Positions 36,945-47,306 of a DNA stretch of 64,000 nt are shown here, in pieces; positions within the stretch are counted from its first letter, which is position 1, and the number at the start of each line of letters is the position of its first letter. The position numbers and the translations under genes were made by a program. Origin of the DNA: HXMU1420-13 sp963691715 (lineage in GTDB: Bacteria > Bacteroidota > Rhodothermia > Balneolales > Balneolaceae); NCBI GenBank assembly GCA_963691715.1, contig OY829281.1:3100001-3164000 (forward strand). Direction: 5' to 3'. The notes beneath the pieces were generated by a model that had not been told where the DNA came from, ran no database searches, and saw only the letters and a program-made list of their open reading frames with translations.

Positions 36945-38543
36945 CTAATCCCAACTTCCATACATCGCATTAGGTAAGATTAAAATGTCTTTGCCTTGAC
37001 GCTTTAAGAAGGCATCTAAATCGACAGATTGTTGGGTAGTTTGGTAGAAATCTTTAATGTTATCCCCAACTTGCATTACTAAACTGAGGGGTTGGCTCCA
37101 TGCCTCGTTTGCCTGTGGATGGGCATCCCAACAATAGGTGGCCTCTCCGGAAAGTACTTGGTTTCTGCGAAGGTCTTTATCGTTAATGATGCCAATTTCT
37201 CCAACTGAATTGCGATCAGCTTCATTTCTTCCTAGAATGCAAGTATTCTCCCGAGTAATTGGAAATCCTAGTTGTTTTAGATTCGACCAAGTGTAATCGT
37301 CCATTTCACGATCCCGATTAGTGATTAAAGCAATTTTCCCACCTGTTGAAAGAATCAATTCAACAAAACTTACCGAACCTGGAATAGCAGCTGCATCTTC
37401 CATCTTTACCCATTCATTCCAGCTTTCTGGAGTGAAGGATAAACCCGCAACATCGCGTGAATAATTGTATGCACTGTTATCGAGAAGGGTTTCATCTACA
37501 TCCATAAATACAACCCATGGGTTATTACTAGGAATATTATCCAATACATTAATTTTTGCCATTTCATATAAGGATGCTGTAATTAATTGGTATTCGGCGC
37601 TGTTTTGAGTCCACTGAACGGCTGAACTTGGTGGAAATTCATTTGAGCTTAGCACTAAATCTAGCCCAACGGGACAATGATCGCTTAGCATATCATCTTC
37701 GGTCATAGTTTCATCGGTAAAAAAGAATACTTGTTCACTTCCATCTTTGTAATATTCCAAGGCTGTTGATCCAACTACCACATGGTCTATTGGAGCAGGA
37801 TATCTTGGATGACATCCACGGATATGTTCCATATTACTCTTGAGGGTTATTGATTCTCCGTCTATAGTTGTAAGATCTGACCACAGGCGGTTCCCAGATT
37901 CAACAATTCTGTGATTGAAATCACCTAAAACAATAAAACCAGTTTCGTTTTCAACTCTATCTTCAACCCAACCATCTAAGATTGGAACTTGTTGTTCAAA
38001 CGTTTCACAAGCACTTCGAGTCGAAGCTGAATAATCGTCTACAAAACAACCACTTTTCATGTGTATGTTCAATACATCAATGGGTGAAGGACCTCCTGTT
38101 AATCGTATCACTAATCCATGTCTTAATCCTGGATTATCTAATGCCAATTCTTCAAAACTACCTAAATTTTCATAAGAAATACCTTTTCGAATAGCATATG
38201 CTACTTTTTGTTGAGTGGAAGTACGGCCACTGCCTCTACAAATGTAAGGTTCAGAATCTGGTCGTTCCGAAAGTATTATTTCCCATGAGTCGAGAGGGAA
38301 TACACGAGCAATAGCAGCAATGTTTTCTACCTCTTGAAGGGCTACTATATCGGCATTCATTGTGGCAGCAAATTCTCTCAATGCCTCATAATCGCTTGCA
38401 TTTCTAGCCACGCAACCTGCTCCCTCATGTTCAGCTAAATGTTCTATATTCCATGCTACAATCCGTAGGTTTGAGTTTTGAGCATTGGTTGTGAGGGTGA
38501 ATCCAGAGAATAAGAAAAGAAATAAAAAATACGTTTTTGCCAT
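36945..38543 (-). CDS. Secreted endonuclease/exonuclease/phosphatase-acid phosphatase fusion
   Basis: 532 residues with a signal peptide (YFLFLFLFSGFTLTTNAQ). The N-terminal half is an EEP-fold hydrolase: RIVAWNIEHL, VALQEVENI (Mg-binding Glu), VLNIHMKSG, IVLGDFNHR and SDHCPVGLD (catalytic Asp-His). The C-terminal half (about 330-525) is a HAD acid phosphatase of the lipoprotein e(P4)/class B type: MDVDETLLDN (nucleophile Asp, about 348), LITNRDRE, and QVGDNIKDF. A protein able both to cut extracellular nucleic acid and to remove nucleotide phosphates would scavenge phosphate and nucleosides. That coupling is inference. Confidence 0.87.
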   Translation of the reverse strand: MAKTYFLFLFLFSGFTLTTNAQNSNLRIVAWNIEHLAEHEGAGCVARNASDYEALREFAATMNADIVALQEVENIAAIARVFPLDSWEIILSERPDSEPYICRGSGRTSTQQKVAYAIRKGISYENLGSFEELALDNPGLRHGLVIRLTGGPSPIDVLNIHMKSGCFVDDYSASTRSACETFEQQVPILDGWVEDRVENETGFIVLGDFNHRIVESGNRLWSDLTTIDGESITLKSNMEHIRGCHPRYPAPIDHVVVGSTALEYYKDGSEQVFFFTDETMTEDDMLSDHCPVGLDLVLSSNEFPPSSAVQWTQNSAEYQLITASLYEMAKINVLDNIPSNNPWVVFMDVDETLLDNSAYNYSRDVAGLSFTPESWNEWVKMEDAAAIPGSVSFVELILSTGGKIALITNRDREMDDYTWSNLKQLGFPITRENTCILGRNEADRNSVGEIGIINDKDLRRNQVLSGEATYCWDAHPQANEAWSQPLSLVMQVGDNIKDFYQTTQQSVDLDAFLKRQGKDILILPNAMYGSWD

Positions 38544-38702
38544 GAATATATAGTGATTTTTTCACTGTAAGGTAAAACCTTCTATAACAAATATTTTATT
38601 CTTTCTCGAGTGTGTAAATAATGGTTATATAAAATAATTTAGCTATTTCGATATTCATATTTATTTGAACCGATGAATTCAAAAACATTTTGAACACATT
38701 GT

Positions 38703-39764
38703 TTAATAGGTAACAATGTGTTCATCAGGATTAGATAAAGCTTTAGAGAGATACGTTTGGATTCCTTTAGCATTAATGTTTTGGCCAATAAAAACCAGTT
38801 CATTGTATGTATGTTCTGGACTATTAAATCGGCCGATAGCATCAAATTTTATAAATTTACCTGTTTGATTCCATAAGAATGCTGTATCAGAACCTTCTAC
38901 TGAGACAATACCTTTAGATCTTAGTATGTGTGATGGAAATCCTTGTTCTAGTAATTGATACAATTTATCTTCATTAAAAGGTACTACTGTTTTATAGATG
39001 TATGAATTCATTCCATATTCTTCAGACTCAGAATTGGTTTTTTTCTCCAATTCTTCTATCCAGAGTGAAGAATCTTCCGCAACTTCTATATCAAAAATCT
39101 TAATATCAATAATGTCGTCTATAGGTACTTTACCATAATTAGTATCTATCAAGGTAGCTTTAGGATTTAATAATCGTAGTAAACTCTTTAGTTTATATAG
39201 TTCTTTTTCAGAGGTTTCATCGACTTTATTAAGTAATAAGATATTAGCACCTTCAACTTGTTCAGCTAGTAATTGACTATATCCGCGGTTAAAATCGTCA
39301 TCAGGAATGAGTGATTGTTCATTATACATTTCAAAAAACTGTGCACTATCAATAACCGTAATAATTGCATCAACAAATACCTTATGTTGTATATCTGGTA
39401 ATTCAGGATTAGCCTCTAATAGTTCGGGATGTATATAAAATGCTTGTGCAATTGGAATAGGTTCCCCTATCCCTGTTGATTCAATCACTATGCCATCTAG
39501 TTTATTTTCTGTTAAAATCTTATCTACACCTTCGATTAAATCACCTCGGAGCGTACAGCAAATACATCCATTGGATAATTCAATCATTTCTTCTGTGGTA
39601 TGCTCAACCAGTTTAGCATCAACGTTTACTTCGCCAAACTCATTTACAATTACTGCAATTTTTTTTCCTGATGAATTGGCTAAAATATGATTTAAAAGAG
39701 TTGTTTTACCAGCTCCTAAGAATCCAGTAAGAATGGTAATAGGTATTTTTTTTTGATACTGCAT
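38703..39764 (-). CDS. COG0523 (CobW-like) GTPase, metal chaperone family
   Basis: 353 residues. G1 motif GFLGAGKTTLLN (11-22), the metal-binding SNGCICCTLRGDL with CxCC, LLNKVDET (G4-like), and a C-terminal CobW_C domain (about 250-340, FPSHILRSKGIVSVEGSD). COG0523 GTPases deliver zinc or related metals and are often induced by zinc shortage. A 19-bp palindrome 112 bp upstream is placed as an operator. Which metal is used cannot be read from the sequence. Confidence 0.92.
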   Translation of the reverse strand: MQYQKKIPITILTGFLGAGKTTLLNHILANSSGKKIAVIVNEFGEVNVDAKLVEHTTEEMIELSNGCICCTLRGDLIEGVDKILTENKLDGIVIESTGIGEPIPIAQAFYIHPELLEANPELPDIQHKVFVDAIITVIDSAQFFEMYNEQSLIPDDDFNRGYSQLLAEQVEGANILLLNKVDETSEKELYKLKSLLRLLNPKATLIDTNYGKVPIDDIIDIKIFDIEVAEDSSLWIEELEKKTNSESEEYGMNSYIYKTVVPFNEDKLYQLLEQGFPSHILRSKGIVSVEGSDTAFLWNQTGKFIKFDAIGRFNSPEHTYNELVFIGQNINAKGIQTYLSKALSNPDEHIVTY

Positions 39765-39875
39765 AGACTGACGAAAAATCTAAAAGTTCTATTTAGTTGT
39801 TCTCTCAATAAAATTGGGAAACCACTAGTCTAATGGTTTATATATGTGGAAGAAGATAAAATATTAAAAATAGTA

Positions 39876-39894
39876 AATGCAACTTAGTTGCATT
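39876..39894. promoter_or_regulatory. 19-bp palindrome, candidate Zur/Fur-family operator
   Basis: AATGCAACTTAGTTGCATT: perfect 8-bp arms around TTA, the size and symmetry of Fur/Zur-type boxes, 112 bp upstream of the COG0523 GTPase start. The regulator assignment comes from gene context only. Confidence 0.45.
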
Positions 39895-39979
39895 AATAAA
39901 TTAAAAGGCACTCCTTTTGTCTTATAAATACATTATGTATAGACTATATTTTTGCCAGTTTTTCAGGATAATCTGAAAA

Positions 39980-40018
39980 TACCTATGAATGCTTAGATTT
40001 AATATTCATGGGTATTCT
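39980..40018 (-). terminator. Terminator-like hairpin after the GH81 gene
   Basis: AATACCTATGAAT / ATTCATGGGTATT, 13 bp with one G-U pair and a 13-nt loop, ending 10 bp after the GH81 stop. A second short hairpin (TTTTCAG/CTGAAAA) follows. The T tract is weak. Confidence 0.55.
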
Positions 40019-40028
40019 TGGATAAGGT

Positions 40029-43000
40029 TTATTTCATCAATATCATTTTTTTTGACAAGATTTCGCCTTCATATTCAATTTGATAGATGTACACCCCACT
40101 AGAAAGGGAACTTGCATCAAAAATAGCAGTATGATTGCCTGCATTTTTGAACTCATCAACTAAAACCTGCACAGTTTGGCCTAGAGTATTGTAAATTTTT
40201 AATTGAACATGGCCGTTTTTAGGTAGGTTATAACTTATGTTAGTAGATGGATTAAATGGGTTTGGATAATTTTGTTGTAAACTAAAGTTTGATGGAATAT
40301 CCATATAAGTTTCATCCGAAGTATCATCAATTCGTTCAACTACAGTTTTATCAAAACTGAATAACCAGTTCTTTTGTTCGGATGAGAAATCGGTATCGAA
40401 TTCAAAACGCATAACATGTACGCCAGATTCTAAATACGTTGGTTTAATTTCAAAAGGTTGGAAGTTGATAAAGCTTCCAGTGCCATTTACTCTAATTTTT
40501 CCACTAACATCCTCATTATCGATTAACATAGTAAAGTTTCCAAAGCCAGGAACTGTTCCCATATAAGGTATAAACTTATAGTTACCTGCTTCGGCCACTT
40601 CAAAAGTATATTCTATCCATTCGCTTGCAATTATAAATAAGACGTGTACCGAACCGCCGTCAGCGCCTAGGTCGACACCTTCACCAGGTCTATAAAATTG
40701 ATTATTTGCATCAGTATCATGATAGGCAATCCCTTCGCCACCCTCATCATAATGTTCAGCTTCTATAGTTGTTGGGATAATAGGAGGTGTTCCACCATAA
40801 GCAGTTCCATTTGGTAGTACTGTAATTTTTAAACTATCAGTAGAAGAAAGACCGTTTGTATTTGTTACTGTTAGTAATACATTATATTCTCCTACTTCAG
40901 TAAATGTAAATGTTGTATCAGTTGCGATGCTTGTTGCAATTCCGCCAAAGTTCCAATTGAAAGAAAGATCTAGATCGTTTCTATCGAAACTATTCGAAGC
41001 ATTAAATTGGATATTTAATGGTGATTTACCTCTTGTTTTATCTGCTGTTAATAATACAACTGGAGCATTTGGATTCACTAATTCAGTTGATTCTGTATGC
41101 AAGTCACCAGCAGGAACAGTCATTGAATATCCGTCTGAAAAAGTGACGACTCGGTCGGTAGATCCAGCATTGTATGCGATATACGTTTTAGCATCACCTT
41201 TCTTAAAAACGGCATAGGTAGGTATATCTGCTGTGACGGAAGCATCTACATGTCCCATCCTTTTCATATTGTATAACCAATGCATAGTAAATGGTTGAGA
41301 TAATCCATTAAACACTTCATCATGATCATTATAATCGACAGTCGCAGATTCAGCTAGATAATTAGTTAACGCTTGGTTAGCATCAGACATCGATAAATAT
41401 AACCAAAACAAATCTTTCCAAAGCTCTGGCGGTCCACTACCGATTTCAACAATTTGATCATAATTAGCCGATACATATTCAGGATATCTCCCTAAGTAAA
41501 GTGATCCACTTGTAATTGGTAAAATATTGATTCCTCTTACAAATTCAGGGGCACCACCGAACCAGGTTGCATGCACACCTTTGGATCCCCATACCATTCC
41601 AATGGCATTATGAGGATAATCTTCTGGAAAAACTTCGTTATCAATATCAAACCAATATTGTTCAACCGCGATGGTTTCTGTGGCATATAGAAAAATTCCT
41701 AAATCACGTATTTCAGTTTGTCCTGTAACTTCTCCCCAAAGAATAGTAGCAGAAGCAAAATTCATGGATTCTGAACTAGATTCCTGATTATTTCCTTCAG
41801 CAAAATCGCCATGACCAGCAGCCCAAGAATGACCTGCATAAATATCAAATGATCTTAAGAAAGGAAGTAGTTCGTCATCACGACTCCAATTGTTAGCGTC
41901 ACGAATTAACATATTTACCATGCCACCCCATTGTTCTTGAGCGGCCCATGTTGGGTCATATTTAGCGATGGTTGCCGCGCTTACAATGGCATAACTCATA
42001 TGGAAATGATGATCATTGATTTGATTATCCGCCCCATAACCAGATGGATAGCCGGTTAGTACATCCCAATTACTGTTATATGAATACTCCTGGTCTCCAC
42101 CTACCGTAAACCAATCTTCTAATCTAGTTTTCAAAGCAGCTAAGAAATAATCTCTCTCAGAGGTAAGCCCCATTTGATCTGCAATATGAACAAGGTTTGC
42201 AAATCGTGCCATTGCTTTACCATTTTCATAGGATGGGCCATCATCAAGCGACTCTTCAGCAACTTCTTTAATGAGATCTTTTAATATCTCTGGATTATAA
42301 TCTCCCTGATTTGGTAGTGTTGGTAACACCCCTTGGAATTTTAAATTTGTTGTGAATGAATTTCCATAGAGCACTTTCATTTCACCTCGTGGAGAAACAT
42401 ACGAATGGTTAGTTAATGATTCATTTACATGTAACCATTGATGACGATATAAGGCAGAAACAGTTTCATTGATATTACCTTCAGCGGAATCTTTTAATAT
42501 TGTTTCGTAGCTATAGGTAGAAGTAAGCGTTGCAGTAGATTCATCATAAGACCATTCAACCAAACTGTTTGTCACAAATGCATATGCTCGGGATTTGAAT
42601 TCGTTTAACGTTGTTTGTGAATTATCTGGTAGCAATGCTACAGATAAATAGTTCTTGCCATTTAAATTTGAAGTATAGGTTGATCCAGAATTCCAAGTAG
42701 ACCCAGTTGGTGCAAAAATGCCATAATGCCTACCATAAACGGACACTCCAAGTACACCATTATCATTAAACCAAACAGTGGGTGTTCCATTAAAATTGAT
42801 AGCCGCATCACCACCCGAAATTTCGAAATAAACAAAGGGTAAACCATGTCCTATGGTTGCAAGCATATTCTTACCACCATCTAGCCATTCGGCAGTTACT
42901 GTCCAGTCGTCATAGTTATGGGTAGTAGTTTTGGAGGCATTTAATCCGGAAACACCAACCGTCATTTGACCATCTGGATAGTAAGGGAATAGGTAATCGG

Positions 43001-43376
43001 TACCTGGTGCGGAAGTAGCAAAGATGTGTTGGTAGGTGTAGTTAAGTTGTAATCCATCAGCTACTGCTTGCATTGATAAAGGATGAGCAATAAGCTTACC
43101 TGAATGAGGATTCCCAAAAAAGGGAAATATTAAGCTACTCCACCAGTCATTAGTTTGAATTCTTTGGTCAAAACTATTGGAAACTTTAGGAAGAATATTT
43201 TGGCCACTTGCATTTTGAGGACCAATCTCTCCAGATGGAAGAGTAGTGCTATAACTTCCGTTGCCTACTTGTACTGATTGTGCTAATACCGTTAAAGAAA
43301 ACCCAAGATTTAATAAAAAAAGAAAATATAAATTACAGATAAATTGTTTTGATGAGTGGATGAAATTTAAAGACAT
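40029..43376 (-). CDS. Secreted GH81 endo-beta-1,3-glucanase with PKD, carbohydrate-binding and sorting domains
   Basis: 1115 residues. Signal peptide (FLFLLNLGFSLTVLAQ), N-terminal GH81 beta-sandwich (QTNDWWSSLIFPFFG, HPLSMQA), then the GH81 catalytic core with INDHHFHMSYAIVSAA, RSFDIYAGHSWAAGHGDFAEG and NNQESSSESMNFASA (catalytic Asp/Glu region). A PKD domain (NPNAPVVLLTADKTRGKSP to LSSTDSLKITV) and a CBM6-like beta-sandwich (TIEAEHYDEGGEGIAYHDTD) follow, and the intact sorting domain NYPNPFNPSTNISYNLP to KKMILMK ends the protein. It would cut laminarin-type algal glucan at the cell surface. The next gene upstream ends 45 bp away, suggesting an operon. Confidence 0.92.
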   Translation of the reverse strand: MSLNFIHSSKQFICNLYFLFLLNLGFSLTVLAQSVQVGNGSYSTTLPSGEIGPQNASGQNILPKVSNSFDQRIQTNDWWSSLIFPFFGNPHSGKLIAHPLSMQAVADGLQLNYTYQHIFATSAPGTDYLFPYYPDGQMTVGVSGLNASKTTTHNYDDWTVTAEWLDGGKNMLATIGHGLPFVYFEISGGDAAINFNGTPTVWFNDNGVLGVSVYGRHYGIFAPTGSTWNSGSTYTSNLNGKNYLSVALLPDNSQTTLNEFKSRAYAFVTNSLVEWSYDESTATLTSTYSYETILKDSAEGNINETVSALYRHQWLHVNESLTNHSYVSPRGEMKVLYGNSFTTNLKFQGVLPTLPNQGDYNPEILKDLIKEVAEESLDDGPSYENGKAMARFANLVHIADQMGLTSERDYFLAALKTRLEDWFTVGGDQEYSYNSNWDVLTGYPSGYGADNQINDHHFHMSYAIVSAATIAKYDPTWAAQEQWGGMVNMLIRDANNWSRDDELLPFLRSFDIYAGHSWAAGHGDFAEGNNQESSSESMNFASATILWGEVTGQTEIRDLGIFLYATETIAVEQYWFDIDNEVFPEDYPHNAIGMVWGSKGVHATWFGGAPEFVRGINILPITSGSLYLGRYPEYVSANYDQIVEIGSGPPELWKDLFWLYLSMSDANQALTNYLAESATVDYNDHDEVFNGLSQPFTMHWLYNMKRMGHVDASVTADIPTYAVFKKGDAKTYIAYNAGSTDRVVTFSDGYSMTVPAGDLHTESTELVNPNAPVVLLTADKTRGKSPLNIQFNASNSFDRNDLDLSFNWNFGGIATSIATDTTFTFTEVGEYNVLLTVTNTNGLSSTDSLKITVLPNGTAYGGTPPIIPTTIEAEHYDEGGEGIAYHDTDANNQFYRPGEGVDLGADGGSVHVLFIIASEWIEYTFEVAEAGNYKFIPYMGTVPGFGNFTMLIDNEDVSGKIRVNGTGSFINFQPFEIKPTYLESGVHVMRFEFDTDFSSEQKNWLFSFDKTVVERIDDTSDETYMDIPSNFSLQQNYPNPFNPSTNISYNLPKNGHVQLKIYNTLGQTVQVLVDEFKNAGNHTAIFDASSLSSGVYIYQIEYEGEILSKKMILMK

Positions 43377-43421
43377 GTATGGTACCCTTACATAATAGAT
43401 TATTACTAAAGGTACAGATAT

Positions 43422-46400
43422 TTATTTCAACAAAATCATTTTATTTACCAGTGATTTTCCGTCGAATTCAAGTCTATAAAAATAAACACCACTTGAAAGA
43501 GAAGATGCGTTAAAATTTACTGAATGATTTCCCTCATTCCTTATTTCATCAATCAGAACTTGAACAGTTTGTCCTAATGTATTAATAACCGAAAGCTGTA
43601 CCATGCCTGAGCTTGGAATATCAAAATTAATAGTAGTGCTAGGATTAAATGGATTAGGATAATTCTGAGATAAATTGAATGTTAATGGAGTATCCTCATA
43701 AAACTCTCTTGAAACATTAAGAACATCTGTATCAGGTACTAATTGATTTGTAGGAACTACATTTATAGGGGTGCTACTTGACCATCTAAAAAACATACCA
43801 GAACTTCCAGAGTTATGTACATATTCGATAATTATAGAGTTGGAAGTTCCAGATTGTAAATTAATTGAATTAGACTGTGTATTTCCTGAGTTTATTATTA
43901 ATTCATCATTCAACCAAACTTTAGCTGATCCATTAATTGGTTCGGTATAAAATCTGTAATTTCCTGAACTAGTAGGGGTAATATCACCTTCCCAACGAAC
44001 ACTATATCCATTTGCGGGAATATTATCATGTGGTGGACGATCACGATAACTAAATGCTATCATAGGATCTTTTCTCACTATTTTGGGACCTGTAAAATCA
44101 TTATTTGAATAATATGTGGCGGCTAACCCGCGAAGAGAATCTGGGTTATTTAATGCTATACCTTGGCCATGAAAATCGATCCAGTTTATATTTCCAAGGC
44201 CTCCGTTCCCAAAAGAACTGGTGAAAATAACATACATGTCGTGTGTGCCTTCTAGGTTGCTTAGTGGAGCTGTAAAATAATCATAAGTTTGCCAGCCTCC
44301 TGTAACTTCCGTGCCTATGGTTGCTATTAACGGTCCATTTTTTGAGTCTGTTCTAATTTCTATATCGGCAGGTATATTTTGAGAAGCGAATCGAAGAGTA
44401 ATAAAGTCTATATTTTCAAAATTCATAGGACCAAATTTCAAAGCATCTCCTTGATCGGCATATCCTACATTTTTTGCTCCTCCAAGAAAGTCGCCCGTGT
44501 CTTCTAACTGGAAATCTGATAAATCGAGTGAATGTTGCCCTTGTTTTCTTTTTAGATTTAAGATGACTACATCACTTCCTCTTAATGGGGTTCCAAGACC
44601 AGCACCATCATCTTCAAAATTTGCATTAAGTATATAAAAAACGTTATCTGGTCCTTCTCCATGGGTTTCCGCTTCAAAATTACCCTTACACCCATTTCGC
44701 GGACCTGTTCCATGAGAGTGATCGTCATGTCCAATAGATGGTTCAGAAACAACATCATTACAATTAATGCCATCACCAATGGTACCTTGCTCAGCATCAA
44801 CTACATCTATCTCATATTCAATGGTATCAAAGTCTTCATAAAAACCGCCATTAAAGGGTTTAATTATGGTAACAATAGGTGCACTATTTCCAACTATAAT
44901 TTCAATTTGTGCGATCGCAGACTCACCATCGTTGTCGGTAACCGTTAGTATTGCCAAAAAATTACCGTTCTCCGTGTACGTATGGGTAGCATTAGCAGTG
45001 TTTGCGTCTTCGTTACCATCATTATCAAAATCCCATGAATAGCTAATATTATCCCCGATATCTGGGTCTCTTGATAATTCACCAGTAAAAGATACTTCAA
45101 GAGGGGCAAGGCCACTATTTATTGATGCGGAAGCAATTGCAATAGGAGCTCTATTTCCTAAATTTTGTGCAAATTCTATTTTAATGATCCTGTCATCGGG
45201 ATTGTCTTCAAAAAAACCAGTTCCCCATTCTATTACATACATAGCACCATCTGGACCAATATGCATATCGATAGGTCTAACAAGTGGTTCCGAATCTAGA
45301 AATGGGTTGATCTGGAAAATGTCACCATTTTCATCAAATCGAACCTCCTTAATCCAATTTCTGGTCCATTCCAGAATAAACAATGATCCATTATAATATT
45401 CAGGAAGACTCCCAGTTTCTGTTAAAGTGCTATCATAATAGAAATAACCACCAGCTATGGCAGTTCTTGCATCTTCGTCTCCAAATTCAGGACGTTCTGA
45501 AGTAAATCCATAAGGGTAAGAAATCCAAGCTGATTTGGCTGCGGGAAGAGTATCATTTCCAGTATTGTTAGGAGAAGTATTTATGGGATTTACACAGTCA
45601 AAAAGTCCATTCGAAACGCCGGTAGCAAAATTATAATACCCATAAGGTTTGTTATCTGCGATGCAATATGGCCAACCAAAGTTTCCAGGCTCATTGGTTT
45701 TATTGAATTCATCGTATCCAATTGGACCTCTGCTAGAGCTATTTACTCTAGCATCTGGGCCAACATCACCCCAGACTAATTCACCTGTTTTTGGGCTTAC
45801 TGCCATCCTAAAAGGATTTCGTGTTCCCATTACATAGATTTCAGCTAACCCATCATCTTCGTTTATAAATAAATTTCCCTCAGGGATTGTGTAGCTTCCA
45901 TCGTTTTCGGGATGTATTCGTAAAATTTTACCTCTTAAGTCGTTAGTATTAGAAGAAGTGCCTTGTGCATCGAATGCAGATCGTCCATTTCTTTCATCGA
46001 TTGGTGCATAGCCATCAGCCTCAAAGGGATTTACATTATCACCGGTAGTAATGAACAAGTTTCCATTTCCATCGAATTCTAAATCACCCCCAGAGTGGCA
46101 GCATTGCTCACGCTGAGTGGGGATTTTAAGCAGTATTATTTCTGAGTTCATATTTAAAATATCGCCATCAAATTCAAATCGTGAAACTCTTTGCTCGCTT
46201 ACTGTTTTAGGAGAATAAAAAATATATACCCATTTATTGCTTTCGAAATTAGGATCCAGGGTAATACCTAATAGTCCATCTTCTCTACCACTATCAACAT
46301 CAAATTCGGCTGCGGTCGATATTAAACCTGTGGAATTACTTCTCAATTTCATTTTCCCTCCTCTTTCCAAATACAGAACATCCAAATTGGGAAGTACTGT

Positions 46401-47204
46401 TAAGGCCATTGGATTTGTTGGATTGTTATCGATGACCGTAACTTGATATTGGTTATTATTGGTTGCGTCAAAATTTCCAGTTACTTCGCCAGCTGCGTAA
46501 AGAATGCCCCCTAAAATATGATCAAGAAAGAGTGGCTCGGAGTAGCTTTCTTCGGTATGTCCACCCCCGGTATACCAAGCTCTACCACCATCAAAGTCAT
46601 GCATCCATGCAATGGGATGGTCATACCCCATATTTCCACCATTGTATGAGTTTTCATCAAGGGTGGCTAACACATGAACATGGCCACGTGGATTGCTTTG
46701 ATAATTGTACCACTCATCAAAACGCTCCCAATATTCAGGTAAGTTTTTTGTGGAAGGATGAATTTTATCCGCTACTTTGATTGTAGCAGTTTGATTATTT
46801 GGATGGCTATCAAAATAAGCGCCTACTAGTTTTCCATACCAAGGCCAATCATATTCTGTATCTGAAGCAGCGTGAATACCTACAAACCCGCCACCGGATT
46901 GTATATATTGTTCAAAAGCTTCTTGTTGTGCCGAATTTAAAATGTTACCAGTTGTGCTTAGAAAAATTATTGCGTCATATTGAATTAGATTAGAATATGT
47001 AAAAATAGATGCATCTTCAGTCGCATCAACCGAGAAGTTATTCTCTAAACCAAGTTGTTGAATGGCTGCAATTCCAATTGGGATAGAAGCGTGTCTAAAT
47101 CCTTCGGTTTTTGAAAAAATTAATACTTTAAAGGTATGAGCAAAAGTTGCTGTTGATAAAAATAAAAGTAGAGTAATACTGAAGAATACTTTTTTAACAA
47201 TCAT
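43422..47204 (-). CDS. Secreted ThuA-sugar dehydrogenase-PKD-CBM-PA14 multidomain protein
   Basis: 1260 residues. Signal peptide (FFSITLLLFLSTATFA); ThuA-like domain (KVLIFSKTEGFRH to LDHILGGILYAAG, about 25-245); glucose/sorbosone dehydrogenase beta-propeller (PMALTVLPNLDVLYLERGGK, DGLLGITLDPNF, HSGGDLEFDGNGNLFITTGD, about 260-690) of the PQQ-dependent type; PKD (APIAIASASINSGLAPLEVS to IAQIEIIVG); CBM6-like; PA14 (LAATYYSNNDFTGPKI, about 1060-1165); intact sorting domain ending in NKMILLK. It probably oxidises sugars outside the cell, next to the GH81 glucanase. The true substrate is unknown. Confidence 0.9.
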   Translation of the reverse strand: MIVKKVFFSITLLLFLSTATFAHTFKVLIFSKTEGFRHASIPIGIAAIQQLGLENNFSVDATEDASIFTYSNLIQYDAIIFLSTTGNILNSAQQEAFEQYIQSGGGFVGIHAASDTEYDWPWYGKLVGAYFDSHPNNQTATIKVADKIHPSTKNLPEYWERFDEWYNYQSNPRGHVHVLATLDENSYNGGNMGYDHPIAWMHDFDGGRAWYTGGGHTEESYSEPLFLDHILGGILYAAGEVTGNFDATNNNQYQVTVIDNNPTNPMALTVLPNLDVLYLERGGKMKLRSNSTGLISTAAEFDVDSGREDGLLGITLDPNFESNKWVYIFYSPKTVSEQRVSRFEFDGDILNMNSEIILLKIPTQREQCCHSGGDLEFDGNGNLFITTGDNVNPFEADGYAPIDERNGRSAFDAQGTSSNTNDLRGKILRIHPENDGSYTIPEGNLFINEDDGLAEIYVMGTRNPFRMAVSPKTGELVWGDVGPDARVNSSSRGPIGYDEFNKTNEPGNFGWPYCIADNKPYGYYNFATGVSNGLFDCVNPINTSPNNTGNDTLPAAKSAWISYPYGFTSERPEFGDEDARTAIAGGYFYYDSTLTETGSLPEYYNGSLFILEWTRNWIKEVRFDENGDIFQINPFLDSEPLVRPIDMHIGPDGAMYVIEWGTGFFEDNPDDRIIKIEFAQNLGNRAPIAIASASINSGLAPLEVSFTGELSRDPDIGDNISYSWDFDNDGNEDANTANATHTYTENGNFLAILTVTDNDGESAIAQIEIIVGNSAPIVTIIKPFNGGFYEDFDTIEYEIDVVDAEQGTIGDGINCNDVVSEPSIGHDDHSHGTGPRNGCKGNFEAETHGEGPDNVFYILNANFEDDGAGLGTPLRGSDVVILNLKRKQGQHSLDLSDFQLEDTGDFLGGAKNVGYADQGDALKFGPMNFENIDFITLRFASQNIPADIEIRTDSKNGPLIATIGTEVTGGWQTYDYFTAPLSNLEGTHDMYVIFTSSFGNGGLGNINWIDFHGQGIALNNPDSLRGLAATYYSNNDFTGPKIVRKDPMIAFSYRDRPPHDNIPANGYSVRWEGDITPTSSGNYRFYTEPINGSAKVWLNDELIINSGNTQSNSINLQSGTSNSIIIEYVHNSGSSGMFFRWSSSTPINVVPTNQLVPDTDVLNVSREFYEDTPLTFNLSQNYPNPFNPSTTINFDIPSSGMVQLSVINTLGQTVQVLIDEIRNEGNHSVNFNASSLSSGVYFYRLEFDGKSLVNKMILLK

Positions 47205-47306
47205 AGGAGTAATTATATAGAATGTAAAAAAAAATAGGCAACTATATCCATTGAGAGCACAATGTTATAATATATAGTGAAAGTGACAATCTTAGATATA
47301 CGTTTA

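Noticed and set aside
38639..38845. 68-codon minus-strand frame at the end of the COG0523 gene
   Set aside because: Out-of-frame overlap with the 3' end of a confidently identified gene; no motif or ribosome site.
46463..46780. 105-codon plus-strand frame inside the ThuA-dehydrogenase gene
   Set aside because: Lies wholly within a gene with clear domains on the other strand; composition (His/Gln-rich) is typical of an antisense shadow.
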